DNA from: Cycas panzhihuaensis
Taxonomy: Eukaryota; Cycadophyta
Assembly: GCA_023213395.1 (NCBI GenBank)
Contig: CM041465.1
Coordinates: 39,129,741-39,193,740, forward strand
Length of the DNA: 64,000 nucleotides
Direction: 5' to 3'
This document shows positions 1 to 11,890 of this stretch, in pieces. The position numbers and the translations under genes are program-made. Within the stretch, counting starts at the first letter, position 1. Each line of letters begins with the position of its first letter. The notes beneath the pieces were generated by a model. The model ran no database searches. It worked only from the letters and a program-made list of their open reading frames with translations, and was not told the origin of the DNA.

Positions 1-281
1 AGAAATTCTCTTACACCTGATCAGAAAATTAAAATGTAGAGAATAAATAGAGCATAAATGGGCACAAAAATAGGCACCAAAAGTTTGCACTAAATAGGCA
101 ACAATAATTTCTTATTAAAAAAAATATCTTTACATCCATAAAATGTTAAATAAGTAAAATGGTCATTTAATCCATAAATCTTATTAGAGAGGCATTCAAC
201 CTTTATTTTCATTGGTGGCCCCAAGTAACCCATGCATACCTTTTAATAAGTAACCCATGCTAACCACTAGTAGTTATATAA
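1..281 (-). repeat. 3' LTR of the outer chromovirus (partial)
   Basis: This segment matches 28304-28526, for example in 'gaattctctta' near the start and 'taaccactagt' near the end. The right end is fixed by the adjacent polypyrimidine run, which is the polypurine tract on the minus strand. It is longer than its partner because of about 60 extra bases around 190-255, where 'taacccatgc' occurs twice. The terminal CA expected on the plus strand has decayed to AA. Confidence 0.75.
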
Positions 282-284
282 TAA

Positions 285-297
285 GTCCCCTCCCTTG
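285..297 (-). other. Polypurine tract of the outer chromovirus
   Basis: On the minus strand this reads as a purine run containing GGGAGGGGA directly before the LTR. That is the place and composition expected of the plus-strand primer in LTR retrotransposons. Confidence 0.7.
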
Positions 298-304
298 AGA
301 TGTC

Positions 305-1694
305 GAGTTCCCATAATGTAATAGATGTGGGTGTTACTTGATGAATCCATATGGGTCCCATGTTACTTCCTCTGGTCCACTACTGATCCATTACACTAAG
401 TATTTAGAAATGGTTTTTTATCCAGAGACGATAGTGTTTGGTTTCTAAGATATGGTCTATAGGAACAATTAGGAGTTATTCTTCGGTGAGGATTATGAGA
501 GTGGTCTATAGGACAATGGGCTTACTAAGAAGATTTTTAAAGCATAAGACATGGAAGATGTTATGTATCTTGGTATTAGAAGGGAGTTCAAAGGCATATC
601 TAACTTCCCCAATGTGTTGGCTAATCTTATAAGGACCATAGTATCAAGGACTAAGTTTATGGTTTATGTTATGATGAAAGTTACTATTGCTTATAGGATT
701 GGAGGTGAATAAAGACCATATCACCAATGGAAAATGTTCGATCAGAGTGATGGCAATTGGTAAGTTACTTTATGTGATTTTGAGCCATGGCCAGATTTTA
801 TTTGAGTGTGTTTAGGATTTGGTCCATGTCTTACAATTTCTATTATACCAAGGCTATATGCAGGTTAGTGGCTAATGTATAGTGGGACAATAGAGGATAA
901 CCACAAAGGGCCATGAATATGACATACCAATTACAGAGTGGTAGGAAAAGTTATACTAATATTTTACTAAAGCTAGCTAGGAGGTCTATCATTTTTTGTA
1001 TTCAGATGTAAAATAATAGAGATATATCTCTAAGGTTTGATTGAGGACCTCTGATTGGCCATCTGTCTTGGGGTGGTATGAGAAACTCATGTGAAGGAGG
1101 TGCTAACTATACAAAAGAGTTCTTACCAAAAGGAAGATATGAATTTGGGATCCCAATCAAAGACTATGGTTGATGGAAAACTATGGAGGTAGAAAATGAA
1201 TTAGATGTAGAGGTCATCTAGGTGAGGGCTTGGTAGGATATGTGAACTAGTAGAAAGTGTGCATATTTTTTTAGTCAATTAATGATTACCCAAATGGATT
1301 CTTTTTTGGTTAAGGGTGAAAGACCTGTGATGAAGTCTATGGAAATATCTTACCATTTACCTTATGGGATTTAAAGGGGTTAGAGGAGCCTAGACTAAGC
1401 CTTCGTGTTTGCCTTATTGCATTAGCATATGTCACATTCTACTATGAAGGTCATTATAGAAGATTTCACTTAAGCTAGTAGAAGTTAGAGTAGATATGAT
1501 GATAGGTTTTATCAAAACCTAAGTGAACTCTTAAGGAGGTGGTGTGGTGCTCGATCAAGATATGAGGAATAAAGGGGGAGGATTGATGGACAAAGATTCT
1601 ATTTTTGTAGAGAAGGTAGGTGGTGTGCAAGGTCCAATCCTTCTGAGTGAGAATTTTTAAGGACCACTTACCAAACTTAGTGTTTCCCGCTAGC
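305..1694 (-). pseudogene. Integrase with C-terminal chromodomain, outer chromovirus
   Basis: Reading leftwards on the minus strand, the segment starts in the HHCC zinc finger (about 1640-1475: LLYKNRIFV, then EHHTTSLR.HLGFDKTYH). The catalytic core follows: first Asp in DFITGL (1337-1318), second in FDWDPKF (about 1162-1140), and Glu in GQSEVLNQ (about 1062-1039). A GPY/F-type module contains YYGPYKI (about 644-626). A degenerate chromodomain with ILETKHYRL lies near 456-427, with a VTWDPYGF-like end. Integrase inserts element cDNA and the chromodomain can target it to chromatin marks. Several stops replace Gln and Trp codons and there are frameshifts, so it is dead. The high-coordinate end is cut by the Tat insertion. 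Confidence 0.85.
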
Positions 1695-4300
1695 TGGGAA
1701 TGGACTCGAGACACATCGACTCAGGTGAGCTTAGGTATATGTTCTTGCTCCCTTCTTCACCCCTGTTTGACTGAGGTTGCTTAGTATGGATTGCCTAACG
1801 CATGCTTGCCTGCCATTTGTATGATTGCATTGCCTCCTTGCTTGATCACACTGTATGTGCCTGTCGCACGCCACTCAGCCTATGACGACCCACAGTGGGG
1901 CCATTCTTCAACGAATGCTACATCCCATATGGCACATAGCCACCCATGTCATCTCCACGGCCCCTCGGGACACCTTAGCCAGTCGCGTTTCGCCTTTGAC
2001 AATGCCATGTTCATGCTTTGATTTCTTCTGAGTATAATTGGATCCCTGGTCGAGACCTGTCTCTCTTTCCTGACCACTTGTCAGTCACCTGGGTACTAAT
2101 TCCTAGCTGGTTCCAGCCCTAACTTGCTCTTTGTTTAGCTCCAGACCCTTTTTTTGGCTTGATTTTTGCCTTCAGGCCTGTACCGTTGTAAATTTAGCGG
2201 CGATGTTTGCCGCGATACCGTGAAGTTTACCGCGGTATGACTGTTCAAAAAAGTTTTTTAAACTCACGCGGCAGTTCCCGCTCTTTTCACGGAACTGCCA
2301 CGTGGCGCCTGCACGTTTCAACTTCCATGTGACCCTCAATGTTCACTTAGGGTTAGTAGGGGATAAACACGAAAAGGTTCCTCATTCCTTCTTCTTCTTG
2401 ACTCATTTTTTGGATGTAACTCCTACCAACTCTCTTCCACCTACTGTAGAACAGGGATACTTTCAGCTGCTGCTCTTCACATAGAGGCCATTGCTGCCTC
2501 TCAGGTCAGTACCAACAGTTTCAAGCCTCCTTTTGCAGGTTCATACAGTGACAAGAACGATATTTATAGGATTCTCCAAGAAACAAGCTCCAAACGTCCC
2601 AAATCATAAGGGCATCTCTCACAGTGGCCTCTCTTCCAAAACCAGCCATTAAACCCTATCAAGTGCAGGTCTTTGTTGCTATTTTCTAGCAGCCATAAAC
2701 CCTCACTTTCTGCCATAAGGTACCCTCCATGTTTGCCTTATGATTTTATGTTTTTTCCTTATCATTTTTATGAATAAATGCTTGGTTTACTTACTTTCTT
2801 TAACTCTATACCTAGTTAACACTAGATCTGTGGATTTGGGTGTTGTAGTGCTTCCCTCTATTGTCCTGCAAGCCTACTTTAAGGTGGTTGTGCAGAGGGG
2901 GTGACATAAAGGAAAGTTGAGGGAGAAAGGCGGGGCCAATCCCCCTTGTAGACCTTCTCTCCAAGGGTCCAAACCCTTCTTCCCTTTCCCCCTACACTTA
3001 TTGCCTCCCTTGGAGTTTGGCCAGGGACTTGGGAACCTACTCCCCAAATCTGAACCAGCATTGACAGCCTCTTACCATGCTAGTTCCAACCCTTCATTTG
3101 TTGGTTTTGGGCACCACATAAGCCCCAAAACCACCCCCTATTGGTTCACAACCTGTAGCCCATTCCACTTGGATGATCTGTTGCTCATAGTACTTCATCC
3201 TTTGGATGTGCTTGCATGCCTTCCTATTGTTTTTCCTTTCTTTTATTTTCTACCCTATATCATCATTGTAGTTCATTTTTCCTTTCCTGAGGTCACGTGG
3301 GGATCTTCCATGGGTGAGTTAGCCATTCCGAGGCTAACTCCTTTGTTTTGGGTGCCGGTTGAGGTGATTGTTTGTTGGAATCCTATTGGAGTTGTTTTCA
3401 TTAGAATAATATGCACATGCCTTGATTTAATTTGATCTTATTTCTTCTATGTTTAGGCATATATATTAGATATACTTTGTGGCCCCTCTTCCGAGAGGGA
3501 GGAACTTATGTGTTGGACTAGCAGATCTTGCGATTGTGGAGTTACACATAAGACGAGCCTATTAGCAGGTTAGTTTCGTGTTGGTTGCTTTTTCTTCATT
3601 TCCCTTCATTTACTGCTTTGCTTTATTTTTTGCATATATTGGGCAGGTAAGATAGCCCCTTTTCGACTGCTTATGGCAACCATCGCTGATCGGTCTCACT
3701 TATGTAATAAGTGGAGCGGGAAGGTGCGGGAAGTAATGAGATTCATAACGCTTCGTTCAAACACTGGTCCTGGTATTCCTCTTTTATTTTCGTCCTTTTC
3801 TTATAGCATTGTTTCCTATGCATATGCGTGCATGTTAAAAGACACGTAGGAAACGGAAAAGGAGGAAAGAACACATATTTACATTTTGCACGCCCTCTTT
3901 TATTTTGTAGTTGCTCTATTACATACAGATAGTCTCCCTCAGGTGCGAGTTATTCATTTCTCGCCCTTCGACTACCTTATACATAGACATTACATTACAC
4001 GCACTCCACTTACGTGTTGCCTTCTCATCTCTTTGAGAAGATGCAACCTACTAGGTCCCTTCTTCCTCTTCCCGGCCATCTGAGAGGTAGGAGGGCCTTA
4101 CCTTTTGGGATGGCCCAAGGCTTCACCTTACGTCCCTTCCCTGTGATTACCTAGAAGAAATTATGCACCTTTGTAGGTCTTGAATCTGTGCTCTGGTGCA
4201 TGGACACCCTGCGTGGTGATTCCTTGCCGCTTAACCCGACTCAGTCTTGTATAACCATTTCTTGCTAAACATAGGAAACCACCCCGCAGGCAACGTTTCA
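1695..4300 (+). repeat. 5' LTR of the Tat element
   Basis: It aligns along its length with 12680-15252, from 'gaatggactcgag' to 'gaaaccaccccgcag' and the terminal 'gtttca'. In the stretches I compared by eye, about one base in ten differs, mostly transitions, so the insertion is not recent. This copy has about 40 extra bases near 2431-2470. It contains an open frame of 172 codons (2917-3435) that is also open in the other LTR. AT-rich candidate TATA sequence lies near 3460-3475. Confidence 0.85.
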
Positions 4301-4301
4301 C

Positions 4302-4319
4302 TGGCAACCATACTGGGGA
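4302..4319 (+). other. Primer-binding site of the Tat element (tRNA-Asp-like)
   Basis: Directly after the LTR end at 4300 the sequence reads TGGCAACCATACTGGGGA. It resembles the TGGCGCC...GGGGA site that Tat-lineage elements use with tRNA-Asp, with several substitutions. About 240 bases of untranslated leader separate it from gag. Confidence 0.6.
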
Positions 4320-4563
4320 ACTGCGAGTAAGGGAACTAGTTCTGCTTCCCTTTCCTGTTGGTGTTCTTACTTTTATATAGTCCTCTTGTCTTACTTTTCA
4401 GTTGGGCAGCCCCCAACGTGCCTATTTCATACCCTATGCTTTCTTCTAACAACATTCATAAAGGCGTTGCATGCAACGTTTCTCGCGTCGCTTGCGAGGT
4501 CTGCCTCCACTGTTAGAAGGCCCATTGTATTGTTCCCTTCCGTTGTTGGATTCTGATTTGACA

Positions 4564-7500
4564 ATGGAAGGCTACCATTCTGATTAGGCCTACCATACCT
4601 TGGTCTCGGGAACTCAAGAGTTTCCCACGTCCATTCTGGGATCCACCTAGGAGGGTGACGATCCCATTTATTATCCGGATGACGAGCCTCACCCTTCTGA
4701 CCTTCATCCTTCTACTCATGCAGTAGAAGGATCGCCTCTTCACGAGATTCACCATCCGATTTGTGAATCTTATGAGGAACGCCTTGAGGGATCCCCATCG
4801 TTTGAGGTCCCATTGACGTCGTATGGCTACGAGGATACCCCTCCTGCTGACATGATTGAAGCTATCAGTGAGTACTTTCGAGCGACTCACCTTCAACCAT
4901 GTCCCAGGTGGTTTGAAGAAGCCTTGCGTAGTAGGGTGCCTTCTTCATCTGCACCTGCACCTCCTACGACAAATAATGCTTCTGTCCATGCGCACTGGTC
5001 CCATGCTGTGTCTACACCTACTTCGGGGGCAAGTGTTGTACCCTCTATTCCTAGCCATGGTCCTACTTCTTCAGGACCTGTTCGCGGTGTATCCTTTCCC
5101 TAACTTAGGGTTAGCATGACGTTCCTAAGTCAAACAAATGCACCACCCTCAAACGTGGCACATGCGTTCCCTAGTAGGCCTAGAGGTCCTACTAGTGCTA
5201 CTGCTACTAACTATGTGGGACCTGCTCCCACATATGTCCAAAGCCCATCTAGTGGTCCTTCCTTTTACTTACCTCTGGGTTATGCATCTCAACCTTGGGA
5301 GCAGGGTAAGGGAAACCATCTTCTAGCTTATGGGGTGTACCCATTACACCCATATGGGGTTGCACCACCTACGGGTGGCCCATATGGGCAGAATCTGGTC
5401 TTGCACCCTTCATCTCTGCATTCCAGCGTGACTTCTTTCACTATGCCTTCGTAAGGAAACATGCCTCCTTTCCAAGGTGTTTATCCTCAAGCCCCCTTCC
5501 AACAAGGGGTGCTTTCCCAAGGAGGGATGGGCTTACCATCCCCATCCATTCCTGGCTCTTTGCCATTCGTCGATCCTATGGCCCATGTAAGAGCACGTCC
5601 CTTCATGGATTATAGGTCAACGCCACTATCCATTGAGGCATTAAGAACTAATCTGCCGCCTCACCCTCCTAAAGTTCCCAAATTCGATGTAACTTTGTCG
5701 CAAGACCAGCTAAACACGTGCATAATTTTTCTATGGCATGTATAGACTACTGGGCTTACAACCATATCCTAATGAAACTATTTCTGCGATCCTTGCAGGG
5801 TGATGCCCTTAAATGGTTCTACCATCTCCCTACCCACTCCATTTCTTCATTTCAGCAATTGGTAGATGAATTCGTCAATTATTTTGACGTAGCCCGTCCA
5901 TTCGAGAGCGGAATCAAATCTCTCCTTTCGCTCAAGCAAGGTCACAATGAAATGAATCATGACTTTTTGAGACGATTCCATGATCTCCTTCACTCTACTA
6001 AGGCCACGTTGCCTGAAGAGTTGAAGAGAGATCTTTTTGTTAATGCACTTCACCCCGAAGTGCATGTGGAAGTCCTCAAAATGGGGGCAACCACGTGCGA
6101 CTTTGCGATTGTGAAATGCTTAGCGTTAGAGGCTATTGAGATCCAAATCAGACTCAAGAGACCTCTTAAGCCCTCACAACGTCGTGAGGTACCTCCCCCA
6201 GCCAAGGAAACTAAACCTTTGCAACCTGCCAGGTCTACCTCTCATTCTACTGAGAGGACTTTAGACCCCCTTACTTCTCCCATATACTCATTCGAGTGCA
6301 TGATGAAGGAGCTTAAACTCCAAACCCCTTCATCACCAACCTCCAACAAAACAATTCAATAAGCCTCTCATGTCGTTCCCCCCAAAGGGGATAGTACCCA
6401 ACCTTCTCAAGTAAGGAAAGTTGATCCTCCCCTTGAGAAGAGGTGGTGCTCTGTCCACGGGGAATGTTTTCACGATGACTCGCATTGTCGGGTGCAACAC
6501 CCTCATGATGCCCCACTGCGCGATTCGTCTCCTAGAAGGGCATCGAGGCCCAATCTCGATCAACCTGTTCATAAGGATCTATTCCCCAAACATGGGGAGT
6601 GTGATCATAACGCCCAACAAAGAAACAACCAGAACTGGGGTAGATCCCCTGATTCTCGCCCTTCGCATGGTAGAGGGAAGGGTACATGAGGTTCATAATC
6701 CCCTTCGCATTTCCCTGACCACCGTGCTCCTTTGCCTTCATGATCCCATAACAAGGGAAGGAAGGTTGTCCAATTGCTTGAGACCACCCTGTTGTATGCC
6801 TTAACTCGGTCTCAAGCCGCTAAAGAGGCAACCGGTGCCTCTTCATCCACATCTCACCTTGATCCTCTTCTGGAACCCCCTGCTCTTCCCAAGACTAATC
6901 TCGTACGCCCTGGCCGTTACGATTTTCGAAGGGCGCTTACCCAACCCACAGGGAAGGGTAAGCCCTTCTCTATAGTTGACTAGCTCCACACCATCGCTGC
7001 GGGGATGTCCTTGATGGACGTCTTAAGAAGCTGTCCTGAGCAACGTGCTCTTCTTCTTGAAGTTCTTGGCCAACAAGATGCTTCCATCCATGTGGTAGGT
7101 GCTACCTCCCATGGACCACCTGTCATCTCATTTGATCCCAAAGATCTCCTGTCTCCTAGTAAGCGGGAGAAGTTTTTGCATTACCCATTCGTCATTACCA
7201 TTGGCACTTCTAATTTTATCATAAAGAGGACCATTGTAGATAATGGCTCTTCAGTCAATGCTATGCCTGCGCATATGCTCAAGGAGATAGGCATAGTAGC
7301 TCTTAAGTCTATCCCTTAGAAATGCCAAGGGTATGATGGGACTGAGAAGTCCCTTTAGACGATCTCCTCTCCCTCACCTTAGCAGGGAAAACTGTTTCTG
7401 TTGAAGTTGTTGTACTCGATATCGATGTGGAGTATAACCTCTTGTTGGGCTGAGTATGGCTCGACCAAATGGGAGCAATCTATTCTACGTGTTGGGGGCA

Positions 7501-7795
7501 ACTTAAATTTGTCCATGAAGGACAAGTTAAAGTTGTCGCCCGTGAGCCTATGCCATCTCACACCTCTCATCTAGCCTACCAGGCTGTCTTCAATGATGAA
7601 GATAGCGATCCCGAGGAGGCTACCCCTCCTGTGGGACCTTTGTTTCAGGAGACCAACCTTCATCAGTCGAACCCTATGCCATGTCATGAACTAAACCTAG
7701 TTAGGTTTGCCCCTATTGGTGTAGGTGGTTATGGTTATTTAGTTATCACAGGTGACTCTGAGTCAGATAGTGAGGATTATGAGCCCTCTCCTTGA
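4564..7795 (+). pseudogene. Gag and aspartic protease of the Tat element
   Basis: Gag starts at the ATG at 4564 and stays in one frame to about 5745, with a few stops (near 4585, 4654, 5101 and 5452). It then shifts frame once and continues to about 7319. Residues from 4813 to about 5700 are rich in Pro, Ser and Thr. The capsid-type retrotransposon gag domain lies at 5760-6100 (LFLRSLQGDALKWFYHLP, then a Gln/Lys-rich helix region). A knuckle-like WCSVHGECFHDDSHC follows at about 6445-6490. The protease is at 7170-7500 (TIVDNGSSVNAMP; the usual Asp-Thr/Ser-Gly reads DNGS). A second frameshift lies near 7350, and the acidic tail ends at 7795. Gag and protease share a frame, as in many Tat elements. 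The stops indicate a dead copy. Confidence 0.8.
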
Positions 7796-8545
7796 CGTGT
7801 CACCTTGGTTTCACAAGCACCTAGGGGAATATCTTGATCAGATATTCCTACTCCTCTTCATTCCACATTGGCTCCCAAGTCGCTGGTCCTAAACCAGCCA
7901 CTTATTTCACCTTCTTGGCCTCATCGAGCAGTTTTACATAGGCGTTCGTGTTGACGAGCCACTCGTAGAGGCATGTCTTCTTCGTGCTCTATATCCTTAT
8001 GTAGGACTAGAGCCACTCCTACTCATATGCAACCTTACCACGCGATCCATCGTGTGCCAAGTCTATTGCTCTCATATGGTCCTGACCATAGTAAGTTTAC
8101 TGGTAGATCTAGCCACACTGGGCTTACCCTTCGTCACCTATCTTCTATCCTGCATGTGACTACCCCTACCCCTATGGGGTCTAGCCACACCTCTTTCTCT
8201 CTTTGTGCTCTGAAATGAGCCTAAACTACCATCTTAAATTGTTCCCATTTCTCCTAACCATGGGTAGAATGGAAATTTAAGGTGGCTTCTCCCTTTTCTT
8301 TCTGGTTCCTCCCGCGGAACCTTTGTTCCCATTTCCTCTCGAAAACTTTTATCTTCCTATTTGGGCATCCCCCAGTTACGATGACGCTTTGAAGTACTAT
8401 TACTCCTCTCTCTCGCCTGCTATTTCCTTCGCATATCCCACTATGCTCCTCCGTGGACATGCATGTCGCTCTATTTCTAACCTCACACCTCTCTATCACC
8501 TCTACTCACGGTGGATATGTGTGCTCATATTAGACATATAGCCAT
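7796..8545. other. Unrecognised stretch between the protease and the antisense gene
   Basis: The protease frame stays mostly open to 8218, but the translation is rich in Ser, His and Leu and shows no RT hallmarks. I checked for LPVR, the FxDD box and the RNase H DEDD pattern. From 8220 to 8545 I see no coding signal on either strand. An intact Tat element would have its reverse transcriptase start here. Confidence 0.5.
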
Positions 8546-8916
8546 ACATGGAAGGAAATATGTACATCATACAACAAAACATACAAAACAAAACATACAT
8601 ACCATCTATTGCACATGATATACACATCATCTCATATCAAAATGGGGTACCAATTACCCCATATATATATATATATACATCAAAATCATATGTTACATCA
8701 TACATGTGGGAAGCTGGTATCCTTGCAGGGGGTACAATCATATGACTCTATATATGACCCCTTGGCGGCATGTGCTTTCCCATTCCAAAATCAAATACAT
8801 GTGTCCTACTCTACTACTACCCCGCTCCTAGGGTACCATCTCCTGGCCTGTGTGATCCCTCTCTTGGGGACCACATCCCTCCGAGGCTCCTCCTGGGCCT
8901 CCGTGAGTTCCCTGCC

Positions 8917-10690
8917 TCACTCCCCTGATCGCGTGGCCATCTTGGGGTCATCGCTGCTGTGTGGGTATATGTCCTGCTCCTGCTCGACCTCGACACCACC
9001 TGGTCTACTAACTAATCGTATTGAGCCTGGATACGATCCCTCTCTCCCTCTACTCCCCGAAGTCTCTCCTCCATACTCTAGAATCTCTCCTCCATCCCTC
9101 AGAGATGCTCCTCCAGTACTGCTATCTAGACCATGCTCTCTATATCTCCACCTGCTCCTCCCTGAGCCTCTAGAGCCTGCACACATCCCTACAGTGCGTC
9201 TCAGTCACCCCTAACTTCATCTAGCTCTCGCTGCATCTGTCCCCTGAATGCCACATGCTCTTGGGACTCTACAGCCCAGATGTCTTTCGCCCTCGCCAAT
9301 GAGGTGAATGCCGCCATATGTGCACTTGTCGATCTAGGCGTATCCTCTGCCTGGATGGGCGGTTGCCCCTCTGCATACACCTGAGGGAATATCTCCCTCA
9401 CCATGGCCTCGACTAGCCGTCTAATCTCCATAGTACCTACAAATCCAACATACCATATCAGTGTATACCCCACTACATACCATGATGAAACTTAATCAAA
9501 TATCTATCTGGCTATCATATGACTGAGGAAATGGTTAGGCCTCACCTGCCATGGTCGCTTGCTCCTCTGCTTGTGCGATGATCTCTCCTCCTGGCTCCCT
9601 GCTAGTTGCTGGTACCTCCTCCTCATGTACCACCTCTGCTTGGGCCTCTCTCCTTGCCGGGACTGGCTTAGCTATTGTTCCTTCGGATCTCCTCACGATC
9701 CGTAGCCTGCGAGCCCTCGTCACTGGCCCCCTGCCCTCCTCGGCAGCCCCTGATGGGCTTGCCTCTCCCCCGGTAGTCCCAGATGGTCCCGCTGCTCCTC
9801 CTGCCATCCCTGATGGACCTGCCTCTCTCGTAGGTCGTGATGGGCCAGCCCCATCTCCTCCATCGTCATCGTGGTCATCGTCGTCGCCGCCTCTGCTCAC
9901 TTTGACTCGTCGCCGTCCCATCTCACCGCATCTGGATATGCCATGTAATCTGTCATGGTGAGGAGGTCCAGCGATGTCGCCTCCACTGATCATCAGATGT
10001 GAGCCTGGTCCTCTGTCCCCCTCAACCTAGTCTACCATCTGTGGACCATCGAGGCCCACTCTACTATGGGGTGTGGTCCTCACCGGTGCCTTGCTCAAGT
10101 GATAAAAACTAGCCCGTAGCTATGTCTTTGTAAGAAAATCCTCCCTTACCTGCTACCCTGATGGCGTCGAGCTGCGCAATGAGGTTCGTTGCTATCATGG
10201 TGGCCCAGTCCATCCTCTTACCCACCTTGCAGTGGTGCTCTGCATCCATCCATCCCCTAGGGCATAGTGTAATCAGTTTCCTCACCTGAGGAATCCTAGA
10301 CATCACCATAGTTTGGGGAGGAACTCCTCTCTGCTCCTATCTGTTTGTCCTTGTAAAAAATGTAGTTGCCTCTCGATGTGCTGCCTCATTACTAGGCAGT
10401 GCTCCCAGTGTCACCGCCCCCCCAATCGTCGACACTCCCAAAATCTGCCGGATGTCCCTCGGCGTCACCATCACATCTCCCACCTGAGGCAAATGGAAAA
10501 CATGCCTCCTCCTATCCCAATGGGATATGATGTCTACTAAAAGCCTCTGATCGAATGTGTATTGAGGTGTCTTCAGGGCTTTGTACATGCCACACCTCCA
10601 CAGGATCTCCTTGTCCCCCCTGGACATCATCTCTATATAACTCAACATCGCAATGCCTACGTTCTTACAGTTATCCGCTGCGATAACAGC
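8917..10690 (-). pseudogene. Antisense plant-mobile-domain-like gene inside the Tat element
   Basis: The gene runs opposite to gag. A first clear exon (10690-10150) begins after an acceptor-like AG (10692-10691) and encodes DQRLLVDIISHWDRRRHVFH, then LPQVGDVMVTPRDIRQILGV and GGAVTLG. The W-x(n)-F-LP-GD-x-T-DI-x-ILG-GG pattern is that of the plant mobile domain of MAIN/MAIL proteins, which is also found in transposons. One in-frame stop (about 10337) interrupts it. It continues with LCPRGWMDAEHH and DWATMIATNL. The next part (9993-9546) is acidic, Gly- and Pro-rich, with a run of Asp and repeated GPSG, like a disordered tail. After a probable intron, 9436-8917 encodes a helical, Glu-rich region with several stops. 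Cellular function is not known. The domain match is by eye. Confidence 0.6.
9437..9545 (-). other. Probable spliceosomal intron of the antisense gene
   Basis: On the minus strand the segment begins GTGAGG after ATGGCAG and ends TTGGATTTGTAG before GTACTATGG. It is AT-rich and 109 bases long, typical of a plant intron. Both flanks are coding-like and join into an open frame. A further donor-like GTAAGG lies at 10149-10144. Confidence 0.6.
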
Positions 10691-11355
10691 CTGCCAACAT
10701 CATAAACTAATCAAAGTCAGTCCCATATTAGTCCCCTATACTCTTGGCTGTCTCTCAGCTCTCTCTGCCTAAGATTTGGGGCCTTATGACCCCTCATTTT
10801 CTTTTTTCTGTTGATTTGCCTTCGTACTGCGCTAAACTTAGTGGTACCTCCAAGTTTAGCCCGGGTCCCGTGGCGATATGGGCCCTGTGGCAAAGATCAT
10901 GGCACCGCGATCTTTTCTGTGGTACGAACTACACCCCTCCAAAAGGGGAAGGTTTCTGCCTCAAAAATTAAAAAAAATTCCTTTGGGTGGACCCCTGTGG
11001 GGCCCACTGGGACCAGGGCTCCCTAATGCCTAGGTCCCCCCTCTTTCTAGGTCCAATTGAGACTCTGAGAGGCCATCATTTGCCCTTATGGGGTACAAAA
11101 ACTACACAAAAATTAATGAAAAGCAACAAAATTAAAACTTTGAAATGGGGGTGGTTTTGTAAGATCCACTCACTGGATCTGGTTTGGCTGTCACCATCGC
11201 CTCTTCCTGATCCCGTTGGCTCTCTCTACACTCCGATCCAACGGTCTGATTTTCCCCCGCATGCCTCCAAAGTTGGGCAGTGCTCAACTGCGTAAGGAAA
11301 TGGCTCTGGTTTCTCACGAGAGCCGGTGAAAATGAATCTATTTTCCATTCAATTT
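10691..11355 (-). other. Probable 5' leader or first intron of the antisense gene
   Basis: No conserved protein is visible here. A 61-codon minus-strand frame at 11317-11132 could be a first exon but matches nothing I know. The stretch lies between a candidate minus-strand TATA box and the first recognisable exon, and ends in an acceptor-like sequence (GATGTTGGCAG). Leader plus intron is an inference from position. Confidence 0.35.
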
Positions 11356-11366
11356 CCTTATATAGG
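11356..11366 (-). promoter_or_regulatory. Candidate TATA box for the antisense gene
   Basis: The minus strand reads CCTATATAAGG within GC-richer flanks, a close match to the plant TATA consensus. It lies about 670 bases upstream of the first recognisable exon and points the same way. No RNA evidence is available. Confidence 0.4.
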
Positions 11367-11890
11367 CGGGGGCTCTGATAGGCACTATCTCCATTTTTAG
11401 TCTCGCGACAGCTATTGGAACCATCTCGTTTCCCTGATCACCTTTGCCTTCTGGCCCTGTTACCCATTGTGCTTGTTTGATACCCTTTTTGCCCTCTCTT
11501 GTAAGGGCATTTATGGCACCTCATTATTGCACCTTTTCCCAGGGCCCTTCTGGCTCATTTTGCATGCTACCCTCGTGCATGCCTAAGTTTATACTCGTTT
11601 GGCTCGTTTCACCATTCTGGACTTGTTTCCACAGCCCTTTTCTGCTCCTGGGATCTCCAAAGGGAATGCTCCCTCGTCCGGGGGCATGTTTTGCTTCCCA
11701 AAGCAACCTTTGGTACTCCAAGACGTCTTTTCTCTGCCCGCTCTCAGGTAGTGGTTAGACCGCTTGCTTTCGTTCTTGGGTAGCCTCATTGCTAGGTCCT
11801 CCTACCCTTCATGGCTACTTTTTTATTGCCTTTTGAATATCTCTTTCGTTCCATTATTATTTATTTACTACTAGGATTTAGTGTTTTCTC

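Noticed and set aside
4513-4896. 127-codon minus-strand open frame
   Set aside because: It lies opposite the start of the Tat gag. The plus-strand reading continues into a clear gag domain, and the minus-strand one matches nothing.
8657-8677. (AT)n run as a possible TATA promoter
   Set aside because: It is a simple microsatellite in the probable 3' untranslated part of the antisense gene, with nothing downstream to drive.
9551-9961. 136-codon plus-strand open frame
   Set aside because: It is the mirror of the Asp/Gly-rich part of the antisense gene. Its Pro/Ser composition follows from that, and it has no domain of its own.
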